Of a DNA stretch of 21,887 nucleotides, positions 6,930 through 14,302 are shown in pieces. The notes under the pieces are model-generated. The model made no database searches, was not told the DNA's origin, and saw only the letters and a list, made by a program, of their open reading frames with translations. Both the position numbers and the translations under genes were made by a program. Positions within the stretch are counted from its first letter, which is position 1. The number at the start of each line of letters is the position of its first letter. This stretch comes from JBFMFE01 sp040752295 (GTDB taxonomy: Bacteria > UBP15 > UBA6099 > JBFMBQ01), in the NCBI GenBank assembly GCA_040752295.1, contig JBFMFE010000261.1:1-21887 (forward strand), written 5' to 3'.

Positions 6930-9900
6930 TCATACCTCCGGCAGTCCCATTTCGTTAAAGACCTGCTGAACCAGCATGTCTGCCTGTTTATGGTCGATAG
7001 TGCGGCTAAAAAATACTTCGAAGAACTTTGCTTTCAAATTTTTTAGATACCTTTCATATTCATCAATTGCTTTCTTCACGGCAATGCTGCTGTTTGGTAT
7101 TCTTATTACATAATTATCCGGCTTTTTGGAATATACGATAAATTTTGCTTCTTCCGGATTTTCAGCCTCGTATTTGAATCCTTCTTCCGATATTACTTCT
7201 TGCGCGCCCATGAAGTAATAGCCTAATTTTAACGTCCCGGTGGGCACGGATATCTCTTTTGAATTCTTCAGATATTTATGGTCAATAAAATCTTCGGGAA
7301 AACTTTTAGTCCCATCGGGAACTACCTCTTCAATGACCTGCTCTTTTAGTTTTTCAGTATCATTTCGTGTTTTCGCATTCTTAATCTTTTTCCTTGATTT
7401 CGCGAGATCGATCCTCTCGCTTACCATCTCTATAAGCCCCTCGTAAAGAGGCTTTAGATATTTCTTTGGGTCAAGTCCGAGCGCTTCAAGAACTGCGCGG
7501 TCCAGCGCCTGCCTGTCCTTCATCTTTATTTCCTCAAAGATATGCTTGACCGGTCGGGCGAGGAGTTTGTCAAAGGCTTTAAGGATTTTTGACGAATGAG
7601 ATTTCGGCAGGTTCGTTATAACAGGAACGAAAAGTTCCTCAAATTCATAAACTGTTAAATCAAGGGCCCCCTCGCCCAAACTTACTCTTCCAGCTGATTC
7701 CATAAGTAAAAAGGTAATACTTGAATTAAGACATGCGGCTAAAAGGATTGGATTAAACTTTGCTTTAATCTCATATAACCTTTTATCAGCAGGAAAGTTC
7801 CCTTTATTCAACGGCATAAAAAATCTGGTGTTCCAGTTTTCCTGGACAAATATATCCCACGGTTTACGCTCACCCGCATCATACCAGAGTTTTCTGCCTT
7901 TTACGGATGGGACTTCAGGAAAAGGGATTCCATCTTTTGTTATCTGCCCTTCGCCGTGTTTTATATATTTTAAAGCATTTGTCCCTCTTAATTTTTTCTT
8001 TTCTTTATCACATCTAAAAAGATAAAGATTTGACTTTATTGACTTATCAACCTTGATTCTGTCAATCTCTTTAAACGACTTGACAACTGGAATTAAAAAC
8101 TCTTTCTCGATGCCCCAGTGTTTAATTTTTTCTTCTGTTAAATAGAAAAACTCATTTATGCCTGTAGTGTATCCCCTTCTTATTTCTGAAACTTCCCTTA
8201 GGGGTACAAGTTTTTCTTTACACTTCTCCAATATCTCAAAATAAATCTCCGGCGCCCTCAGATATTGTCCCCATTTTACAGTCTTTTCCGCTTCTTCCAC
8301 CTTCTCAAGAAGTTCACCTTGTCTTAAAACTCTTATCCTGAAATTGTCATCTTCAAACGTCGCGCGGCCTTCGAGAGTATTGATAAACTTTTTCCCTTTA
8401 AGTTCAAGATGTTCATAACCCGTCCTTTCAATCGTGTGAACAAGTTTATCAAGCTCCAGCCATCTCTGCATCGGCAATTTAATGTCCCGCGTAATAAGTT
8501 CTTTAAGCTTCTTTTTAATCTTTACAAACTTTACATTATTACCTTCTCGTGACTCCCTTTTTTTACATCTCTCAAGGATTGTAACAATTGTATTAACCGC
8601 TGCATCTTCAAACCACGGCTCGCAACGGGATTCAAGTATGGCAACGATCTTGAAATTTTTAAGAATGAATTTCTGAAGTTCATATCCAAAGGCGACATCG
8701 AGCCAGGCGTTTGATGTAACGATGCCCATTCTCCCGCCGTCTTTAAGGTGCTTTGCTGCATGGAAAAATAAATATGCGTAAATATCAGCCTGACCCGAAA
8801 GCTTTATACCTCCATCTTTAAAAAGGTCCGGGTAATCTGTCCTCCAGTCCCGCTCAAGAACCTTTGCAAGGGTATTTTTATAGCCTTTAATGCGTTTCTC
8901 CACAAGCTCCTGTCTGATATACGGGAAGTTGCCGACAATGGCATCGAACTCCGGCAACTTTTCATCAATCATAAAATCGAGACCGCCCGTCGGCTTCGGC
9001 GGCGGAAATTTAAAAGTGTCACCAAGCCCAACCTCAAAAAAATCTTTTGATATTATTCGGGGAAAATTTGCATAGTCCTCAATGTTTTGCCTGTAAAGGT
9101 TTATAGTCGCAAGCTCGGCGGGGAAAGAGGCAATATCAACGCCCCATAGTTGAGAGAGCAGCTTCTTATGATCCTTCTCTCCATGATTTTTCAGCCTGTC
9201 ATAAGCCCGTATAAGAAACGTTCCTGTCCCGCAGGTTGGATCTAAAACCTTATCTGTTTTCGATTGAACGCAGAAAGCGGTTATCAGATCAACAAGGTTT
9301 TCGTTCGTGAAATATTGTCCCAATCCGTGTCTTTCTTCTGTTGGTATTAGTTTTTCAAAAACATTTCCCACTACATCCTGGGGCATATTTGAAAAATTGT
9401 ATCTCTGGAGGTCATCAATTAAGTTTAGCAGAGGTTCAACTCCGCTCCTCGGGAAAGGCACCTTGTCCGGGAAATCCTCCTCGAATACGGCTTGATAATC
9501 GATTTGCCTCGCCATCTCAAAAAACTCTTTCAATTTTTTCGAAACCTTTTCGGCGGCTGCATCATGCAAATCAAGTTTCGGGATGTCGGAACGGAACCGG
9601 CGCAATGTCAGATAAAATAGAATTTTACCTAACAGCCTGTAAACAATCTGTCTTGACACAGCCTCAAAGAACGTCCCGCCTTCATCGTATCTTTGAATAC
9701 ATTGCTTTGCCGCCCAGTCGAAGAGGTCATTTTTAAATTTAGAGCTTCTGCCTGTTTCAGACACTAACGACTTATGCATGTGAGGGCAAAGGGTTTTAGA
9801 TGCTGTTGAAAGCGTATGAACAAAAAAGACGGAATCTACATCTATTAAATGGAGGTGCCCTTCACGATAAAGTGTTGAGAGATCGTTTAGAATTTCTCTG

Positions 9901-10346
9901 GTTCTTTCTTTTAAAATCTCCCGTTTAAATTCCGTCCACAAATCATCAGGGCGCGATATCTGATGTATGGGCGGATATGTCTTTAATCTGTTGATACTTG
10001 ACACTGCCTCCGCCTTCAGCGGAGTCCTCCAAATAATCGCGTCCCTCATATTCCACGTAACAAAATAGTCCGCAAGCATTGCCCCTGCATTTTTAGCGGC
10101 GTCATCAAGCAACTCCTGATTATCCGCGGGAGTTTCAGGCGTTTTTAATGCTATCTCGCAAAAACCTTGATTGGCCTTTCTGTTAAGCCATATCTGGACA
10201 TCGGGAAATTTAGTCGTTCCTTCCGATTTTACGGACGCCTCCGACGATACCACTTCAAACGGATAAGAGCCTGTTTTTAGGAATTCGTTAAGCCATGAGT
10301 CAACCTGACTCATGAATTCTCTCTCGTTTGATTTAATATCGGTCAA
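6930..10346 (-). CDS. Eco57I-like (type IIG) restriction-modification / N6-adenine DNA methyltransferase protein with altered motifs
   Basis: 1138 residues. The N-terminal 130 residues look like a PD-(D/E)xK-type nuclease module: FPDVQIWL (Asp49) followed by GFCEIALKTP (Glu64, Ala66, Lys68). The methylase core has AdoMet motif I DPTCGTGTF at 369-377 and motif IV as NFPY at 473-476, where the usual form is NPPY. A target-recognition region follows (LREVSEIRRGYTTGINEFF; LNSSITFLLMESAGR; LGEGALDLTVYEFEELFVPV). The family methylates adenine at its recognition site and may cleave unmethylated DNA with the same chain, needing no separate specificity subunit; none is present. The TTG start has GGGGAG 7 nt upstream; ATG at codon 12 is an alternative. 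The gene is visibly richer in A+T than both flanks and uses many AAA, TTT and ATT codons, which suggests transfer. The methylase call is strong, but cleavage activity is doubtful because Ala66 sits where an acidic residue is expected. Confidence 0.9.
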   Translation of the reverse strand: MTDIKSNEREFMSQVDSWLNEFLKTGSYPFEVVSSEASVKSEGTTKFPDVQIWLNRKANQGFCEIALKTPETPADNQELLDDAAKNAGAMLADYFVTWNMRDAIIWRTPLKAEAVSSINRLKTYPPIHQISRPDDLWTEFKREILKERTREILNDLSTLYREGHLHLIDVDSVFFVHTLSTASKTLCPHMHKSLVSETGRSSKFKNDLFDWAAKQCIQRYDEGGTFFEAVSRQIVYRLLGKILFYLTLRRFRSDIPKLDLHDAAAEKVSKKLKEFFEMARQIDYQAVFEEDFPDKVPFPRSGVEPLLNLIDDLQRYNFSNMPQDVVGNVFEKLIPTEERHGLGQYFTNENLVDLITAFCVQSKTDKVLDPTCGTGTFLIRAYDRLKNHGEKDHKKLLSQLWGVDIASFPAELATINLYRQNIEDYANFPRIISKDFFEVGLGDTFKFPPPKPTGGLDFMIDEKLPEFDAIVGNFPYIRQELVEKRIKGYKNTLAKVLERDWRTDYPDLFKDGGIKLSGQADIYAYLFFHAAKHLKDGGRMGIVTSNAWLDVAFGYELQKFILKNFKIVAILESRCEPWFEDAAVNTIVTILERCKKRESREGNNVKFVKIKKKLKELITRDIKLPMQRWLELDKLVHTIERTGYEHLELKGKKFINTLEGRATFEDDNFRIRVLRQGELLEKVEEAEKTVKWGQYLRAPEIYFEILEKCKEKLVPLREVSEIRRGYTTGINEFFYLTEEKIKHWGIEKEFLIPVVKSFKEIDRIKVDKSIKSNLYLFRCDKEKKKLRGTNALKYIKHGEGQITKDGIPFPEVPSVKGRKLWYDAGERKPWDIFVQENWNTRFFMPLNKGNFPADKRLYEIKAKFNPILLAACLNSSITFLLMESAGRVSLGEGALDLTVYEFEELFVPVITNLPKSHSSKILKAFDKLLARPVKHIFEEIKMKDRQALDRAVLEALGLDPKKYLKPLYEGLIEMVSERIDLAKSRKKIKNAKTRNDTEKLKEQVIEEVVPDGTKSFPEDFIDHKYLKNSKEISVPTGTLKLGYYFMGAQEVISEEGFKYEAENPEEAKFIVYSKKPDNYVIRIPNSSIAVKKAIDEYERYLKNLKAKFFEVFFSRTIDHKQADMLVQQVFNEMGLPEV

Positions 10347-10391
10347 TGAATTTCTCCCCGCCCCCGGCGTTCTAATCGCTTAATATGTTTT

Positions 10392-11351
10392 CTACCTTCC
10401 CCCGCCGCCGCCCCCTTCCTCCTCCACAATATCGTTCACCATAATCTCCTCCCCCTCCACGCGCTCAAGAACGCTCGCGTCCGCGTACTTCTGCTCGACG
10501 TGCGTCACGATTATCTCCCCCACCCTCCTGCGCCCGGTCTTCAGAACCTCCCCGGTCGCGGGGTCGCGGATTTCCCTCACGACCCTTGTCACCCGGAACA
10601 CGTCTCCCGCCGCAACTCCCGCGTCTTCACCGATGTTGATGACCACGTCGGAGCCGTCCACGTCCGCCACAAGCCCGCGCAGCGCCGCGGCGCCCATAAG
10701 CTCCATCATCTTCGCCGCCGACAGGTCCCCCGTCACCATACCGGCGATCTCATCCGCCGCCTGGCGCGTCGCCTTCCCCAGGAGCGTATCCTGAAAACCC
10801 GGACTCGTGTAATCGAAATCCGGAATGCCCAGAACGTTGATCCCGAGTTTGAAAGACGACTTCGCGCCGACGGCGGACCACGACTTCAGAACCCGCCCGT
10901 CGTCCACCAGCACCGCCCGCGCATCGAGCGCGACACGGGCGCGAAACCTTGTGACCGTCCCTCGAGCGGGCACCCGAACCTCCTGGTCCGTCACTCCGTA
11001 CTCCGTTATCTTTCCCATCACGGCGACGCTCGCGCCCACCGTCTTAACCGCCTCCATCTTCCCGCCCATGTCCATCCCGAGCTTCTGCTCCCTGAAAACC
11101 TCCTCCAGTCTGCTCCTCTCGAAAACCCTGAACCGCCCGCTCTTCCCAAGCTCCGTTATCAGCATGTCCGCCACCGCGCGCCCCATCCCGGTCGAGCCGC
11201 CGGGTCCGCCTTCAAAATCGAACACCACCAGCGGCGCAGGAACGCGATGCTCTGCCCCGCCCTCCTCCGCCCCGACCGCCATCCCGCCCGTAACGATGAG
11301 CACAACCGCGGCCATGCAAAAAAAAAGCGTCGCAAAAATTCTCTCTTTCAA
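10392..11351 (-). CDS. CsgG-family envelope protein with a FlgT-like C-terminal domain
   Basis: 319 residues. A signal peptide (about 1-28, ending AVGA) is followed by the CsgG core: LVVFDFEGG, then GMGRAVADMLITELG and FRVFERSRLEEVFREQKLG, the typical 'short beta, helix, VxeR' order of the family. After about residue 215 comes a small beta-rich segment (GLVADVDGSDVVINIG...GVAAGDVFRV) resembling the C-terminal domain of the flagellar protein FlgT, then a Gly-rich tail. CsgG itself is a lipoprotein that forms the curli secretion pore. Here the only early Cys (12) lies inside the hydrophobic stretch without a lipobox, so this is probably a soluble periplasmic relative. It lies 22 bp downstream of a lipoprotein gene on the same strand and is likely co-transcribed with it. 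No curlin or flagellar gene is visible nearby, so the role is unknown. Confidence 0.75.
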   Translation of the reverse strand: MKERIFATLFFCMAAVVLIVTGGMAVGAEEGGAEHRVPAPLVVFDFEGGPGGSTGMGRAVADMLITELGKSGRFRVFERSRLEEVFREQKLGMDMGGKMEAVKTVGASVAVMGKITEYGVTDQEVRVPARGTVTRFRARVALDARAVLVDDGRVLKSWSAVGAKSSFKLGINVLGIPDFDYTSPGFQDTLLGKATRQAADEIAGMVTGDLSAAKMMELMGAAALRGLVADVDGSDVVINIGEDAGVAAGDVFRVTRVVREIRDPATGEVLKTGRRRVGEIIVTHVEQKYADASVLERVEGEEIMVNDIVEEEGGGGGGR

Positions 11352-11373
11352 CGGCGCGCCGCCCCCTTCAAAA

Positions 11374-11889
11374 TCATTTCAACGGACCCTTCAACAACCC
11401 CACGTCGTCTATCCACACGGTCCCGCTCCCTTCCACCACGACGTTGAGCTTCACCATCTCCGGGGTCTGCCCCTTCTGTAGAAAGAACGGCGTCTCCACA
11501 GTAGTCCAGTCCACCGTCCCCGAAAGCGAAGACTGCAACGCTCGTGAAAAGTACTCTCCTTCGCCCGGCATGACGCAGATCATCTCGAGGTACGCGCTTC
11601 CGATCACGTTCTCGGTCCTCATTCTCGCCCTGTAGATGAGCCTCGCCTCATCCACGGCGACGCCGCTCACCTCGTAAAGAAGAAAAGTCGTTGACCCGCC
11701 CGCATCGAGCCTGAGCGATCCGTTCCCTTCGGACGAGACCTCCGAGTCCACCGACACGCCGGTGCGGGAAATGACGCCTTCCAGACTATCGGCTGGAAAA
11801 CGCCTGATTTCCTCCACCCTGCCCCGTTTCGAGCATCCCTGCGAGACAAAAACGAGGAGCACGAGCGCGAAAAAAGCAGCCTTCCTCAT
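11374..11889 (-). CDS. Lipoprotein with a carbohydrate-binding-module-like beta-sandwich
   Basis: 171 residues. A charged start, MRKA, leads into a hydrophobic stretch ending VSQGC-S, giving a predicted lipidated Cys19. The lipobox is imperfect (Ser at -3, Gln at -2), and Ser at +2 would direct it to the outer membrane in a proteobacterial Lol system. The remainder alternates beta strands (SVDSEVSSEGNGSLRLDA; ARLIYRARMRTENV; VKLNVVVEGSGTVWIDDVGL). The S-x-G-x-x-S-L-R-L opening and the T-V-W-I-D-D-V ending are what jelly-roll carbohydrate-binding domains (CBM4/9-like) show. AGGAGAGG lies 7 nt before the ATG. It is first in a probable operon with the CsgG-family gene, behind the promoter at 12022-12050. 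No specific name is recognised, and binding of sugar is an inference from the fold. Confidence 0.7.
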   Translation of the reverse strand: MRKAAFFALVLLVFVSQGCSKRGRVEEIRRFPADSLEGVISRTGVSVDSEVSSEGNGSLRLDAGGSTTFLLYEVSGVAVDEARLIYRARMRTENVIGSAYLEMICVMPGEGEYFSRALQSSLSGTVDWTTVETPFFLQKGQTPEMVKLNVVVEGSGTVWIDDVGLLKGPLK

Positions 11890-12021
11890 CTCACAACCTC
11901 TCCTTTCCAGGGCTTTCCGAAAAGCGCCGCCGGCAGACGCGAACCACCCGAGCCGGAACGCCCGTCGAAATCCCCCTCAAAACCCCGCCCGCAGCCACGA
12001 CGCCTCTCCACGCCCGGCAGA

Positions 12022-12050
12022 ATTCTATTTCCCGCGGTCAATTTTCTCAA
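12022..12050 (-). promoter_or_regulatory. Sigma-70-type promoter for the lipoprotein/CsgG operon
   Basis: On the minus strand TTGAGA (12045-12050) and TAGAAT (12022-12027) are 17 bp apart; each box matches the consensus at five of six bases. A start site near 12015 would leave a leader of about 125 nt before the lipoprotein ATG at 11889. It lies just past the pyk stop codon, so the operon need not depend on read-through from pyk. Seen in sequence; activity is inferred. Confidence 0.5.
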
Positions 12051-12058
12051 ACGGAAAT
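12027..12058. promoter_or_regulatory. Short dyad around the promoter, possible operator
   Basis: ATTTCC at 12027-12032 and GGAAAT at 12053-12058 form a perfect 6-bp inverted repeat with 20 bp between the arms. One arm touches the -10 box and the other lies just upstream of the -35 box, so a dimeric regulator bound here would cover the promoter. No T-run follows on either strand, so it does not look like a terminator. Six base pairs could arise by chance. Confidence 0.25.
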
Positions 12059-12071
12059 CCCCCCTGCCCGC

Positions 12072-13502
12072 TCAATCCCTCTCACCCATGCGATGCACCT
12101 TCAACATGTTCGTCGTCCCGCTCACGCCTATGGGCACGCCGGAGGTGATGATGACCACGTCTCCCCTGGCGGCAATCCCGCGCTTGAGAAGCATCTCCTC
12201 CACGCCCGCGACGAGCGACTCGGTGCTGAGTATCTTTTTGAAAACAACCGCGCGCACTCCCCAGAAAAGGCTCATCCGGCGGGCGACGTTCTCGTGAAGC
12301 GTCGCGCCGACGAGCAGGCACGGCGGACGGTACTTCGACGCGAGCATCGAGGTCGTGCCCGACTGGGAGAACGTCACTATCGCCTTTGCGCCGGCGTCGC
12401 ACGCGAGCCGGCACGCCGCCTCGGCGACGGCGCCGGAAAATCCCGCCGCGCCGCGCAGATACTCCGACGGCGCCTCCAGCATCCCACCCCTCAGCGCCTT
12501 CACCTCCGCCTCCCGGAGAATCCTCGACATCATCTCCACCGCCTCTACGGGATACTTGCCCTCCGCCGTCTCGCCTGAAAGCATCACCGCGTCCGTGCCG
12601 TCGAAGACCGCGTTCGCCACGTCGCTCGCCTCCGCCCGCGTGGGTCTCGGGCTGTTTACCATTGATTCGAGCATCTGGGTCGCCGTAATCACCACCCTCC
12701 CGCGCCCGTTCGCCGTCTCGATCATGTGTTTCTGGAGCACGGGCACCTTCTCCGGCGCCATCTCCACCCCGAGATCGCCGCGCGCTATCATTATCCCGTC
12801 CGCAACCTCAAGGATGCTCTTCAATTCGCGAACGCCCTCGGGTCTCTCGATCTTCGCCACAACGAGCGCGTCCGCCCCCGCTTTTCTCACCTCTTCACGC
12901 ACCCTTTCCACGTCCCCGGCGGACCGGACGAACGAAATCGCCACTATGTCCACTCCGCGCTCAAGTCCGAAACGCAGGTCCTCCATATCCTTCCGCGTGA
13001 GCGCCCCGGCGCTTATCCTCCCGCCGGGAAGATTTATTCCCTTGTGCGGCTTCAGGTATCCGCCCTGGAGCACCGAACACTCGACGCTGTCCGCCTTCGT
13101 CGAAAGCGCTTTCAGAACGATCTGTCCATCGTCCAGAAGCACCTTCCCGTTCTTTTTCACATCCCTGGGAAGCGCCCCGTAAGTGGTGGGAATCACGCCG
13201 CGCGCGCCTGTGACCCGCCTGGTCGTGAGAGTCACGCGGGAACCCTTCTCGAGGAAAACGCCGCCGCCCTCAATCTCTCCGACCCTTATCTTCGGGCCGC
13301 TCAAATCCTGCATCACGGCTACATGGCGGTCGAGCTTCCTCGAGACCTGCCGCACACGGCGCATGACGCGCGCGTGCCACCTGTAATCGCCGTGCGAGAA
13401 ATTCAGCCGGCACACGTCAACGCCGGCGCGGATGAGCTTTTCGAGAACCCCTCCGTCGCATGACGCCGGTCCTATCGTGGCTATTATCGTCGTCCGCCGC
13501 AA
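12072..13502 (-). CDS. pyk: Pyruvate kinase
   Basis: 476 residues, normal length. It transfers phosphate from phosphoenolpyruvate to ADP, the last step of glycolysis. All hallmark elements are present: ATIGPAS at 8-14, CRLNFSHG with Arg32 and Asn34-Gly38, LSGPKIRVG with Lys71, catalytic Lys217 and metal ligand Glu219 in VVAKIERP, and the signature MIARGDLGVEM at 238-248. The C-terminal domain is complete (FSQSGTTSMLASKYRP; ITSGVPIGVSGTTNMLKV). The start is TTG at 13502; it is the most upstream possible, since an in-frame TGA lies six bases before it, and the residues RRTTIIATIGPAS begin where other pyruvate kinases begin. The GGGTGAG before it is a weak ribosome site. It is divergent from the GNAT gene. 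Confidence 0.97.
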   Translation of the reverse strand: MRRTTIIATIGPASCDGGVLEKLIRAGVDVCRLNFSHGDYRWHARVMRRVRQVSRKLDRHVAVMQDLSGPKIRVGEIEGGGVFLEKGSRVTLTTRRVTGARGVIPTTYGALPRDVKKNGKVLLDDGQIVLKALSTKADSVECSVLQGGYLKPHKGINLPGGRISAGALTRKDMEDLRFGLERGVDIVAISFVRSAGDVERVREEVRKAGADALVVAKIERPEGVRELKSILEVADGIMIARGDLGVEMAPEKVPVLQKHMIETANGRGRVVITATQMLESMVNSPRPTRAEASDVANAVFDGTDAVMLSGETAEGKYPVEAVEMMSRILREAEVKALRGGMLEAPSEYLRGAAGFSGAVAEAACRLACDAGAKAIVTFSQSGTTSMLASKYRPPCLLVGATLHENVARRMSLFWGVRAVVFKKILSTESLVAGVEEMLLKRGIAARGDVVIITSGVPIGVSGTTNMLKVHRMGERD

Positions 13503-13540
13503 CGCTCACCCGCCCGAAACCGATCGGGCTTCACGGAAAT

Positions 13541-13569
13541 ATTCTACAACACGCGCCGCGGCGTCTCCA
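13541..13569 (-). promoter_or_regulatory. Candidate promoter for pyk
   Basis: Minus-strand TGGAGA (13564-13569) and TAGAAT (13541-13546) are 17 bp apart, with the same -10 hexamer as the promoter at 12022. A start near 13534 gives a leader of about 32 nt to the TTG at 13502. The -35 box matches consensus at four of six positions. Confidence 0.35.
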
Positions 13570-13686
13570 GAGCGTCCCGCCCCGGGCTTCAGCCGGGCGC
13601 CGCTCCGCGGAATTGTGTTTTCGCCGCCCTTCTGCGAAAATATCGTCCGTCCGCTCAAAACGCCGCCGCCGGGAGGGCTGTCTTCA

Positions 13687-14232
13687 ATGGCGGAAGAATA
13701 CAAACGGGTGGTGAAACTCAAGACCGGCGAGGAAGCCGTGGTGCGGTTCCTCGAACCGGACGACGACAACGCTCTGTACGATTTCTTTCAGCGGCTCTCA
13801 TACGACACGCGCAGGTTCCTGTACGACGACGTCACGGACCGCAGAGTGGTGGACTCGTGGGTCAGGAACATAGACCCCGACGCGGCTCTGCCGGTCGTGG
13901 TGGAAGTGGGAGGCAAAATCGTGGCGGACGCCACTCTGCACCGCCGCCGCCTCGGTCCCCTGCGCCACGTCGGTCGCGTCAGGGTGGTGGTCGAAGACGA
14001 ATGGCAGGGCAAGAGCATCGGCAAAATCCTTATCGAAATGCTCGAGGAGATCGCGCGCGAGACCGGTCTCACCATCCTATCCGCCATGCTCGTCAAGGAC
14101 GAGGAAAAAACGGCGCTCAACGTCCTCGAGGGCGCCGGCTTCAAAACAGCGGCGGAGATTCCCGGCTACGCCATGGACCCCGAAGGCAACGTCTTCGACA
14201 CCGTGATCATGCTCAAGAAAGTCGAAGAGTGA
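13687..14232 (+). CDS. GNAT-family N-acetyltransferase
   Basis: 181 residues. The opening, YKRVVKLKTGEEAVVRFLEP followed by FFQRLSYDTRRF, resembles the GNAT domains of Pat-type protein acetyltransferases. Motif A is VRVVVEDEWQGKSIGKIL: the acetyl-CoA pyrophosphate loop normally reads Q/R-x-x-G-x-G/A, and here Ser110 replaces the first Gly (Q107, S110, G112). The later NVLEGAGFK segment is the typical motif B region. The ATG at 13687 has GGGAGGG at 13671-13677, nine nt away. The frame is open further upstream to 13432, but that part overlaps pyk and has no family similarity. The substrate is unknown; protein lysine or a small amine are both possible. A regulatory link to the acyl-CoA synthetase gene nearby is conceivable, because Pat enzymes acetylate such synthetases, but this is only context. 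Confidence 0.85.
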   Translation: MAEEYKRVVKLKTGEEAVVRFLEPDDDNALYDFFQRLSYDTRRFLYDDVTDRRVVDSWVRNIDPDAALPVVVEVGGKIVADATLHRRRLGPLRHVGRVRVVVEDEWQGKSIGKILIEMLEEIARETGLTILSAMLVKDEEKTALNVLEGAGFKTAAEIPGYAMDPEGNVFDTVIMLKKVEE

Positions 14233-14238
14233 CGCCCC

Positions 14239-14280
14239 GCGCGCCGTCCCCGCGCGCCCGCAGCCCCTTCCTTTTGTTCC
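14239..14280 (+). terminator. Weak candidate terminator between convergent genes
   Basis: GCGCGC at 14239-14244 and GCGCGC at 14252-14257 can pair over a 7-nt loop. A T-rich stretch (TTCCTTTTGTT) follows about 11 nt later, further than in an ideal rho-independent terminator. It lies just after the GNAT stop codon. On the opposite strand a T8 run (14283-14290) follows the transporter stop without a clear stem before it. Confidence 0.25.
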
Positions 14281-14302
14281 TCAAAAAAAACCGCCCGGAA
14301 AA

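Noticed and set aside
5686..6969. Long open frame on the plus strand opposite glmS
   Set aside because: It is the antisense shadow of a clearly conserved GC-rich gene; the product is rich in Arg, His and Pro with no recognisable domain.
13432..13686. Upstream extension of the GNAT reading frame
   Set aside because: The extension overlaps pyk, has no family similarity, and the ATG at 13687 has a strong ribosome site.
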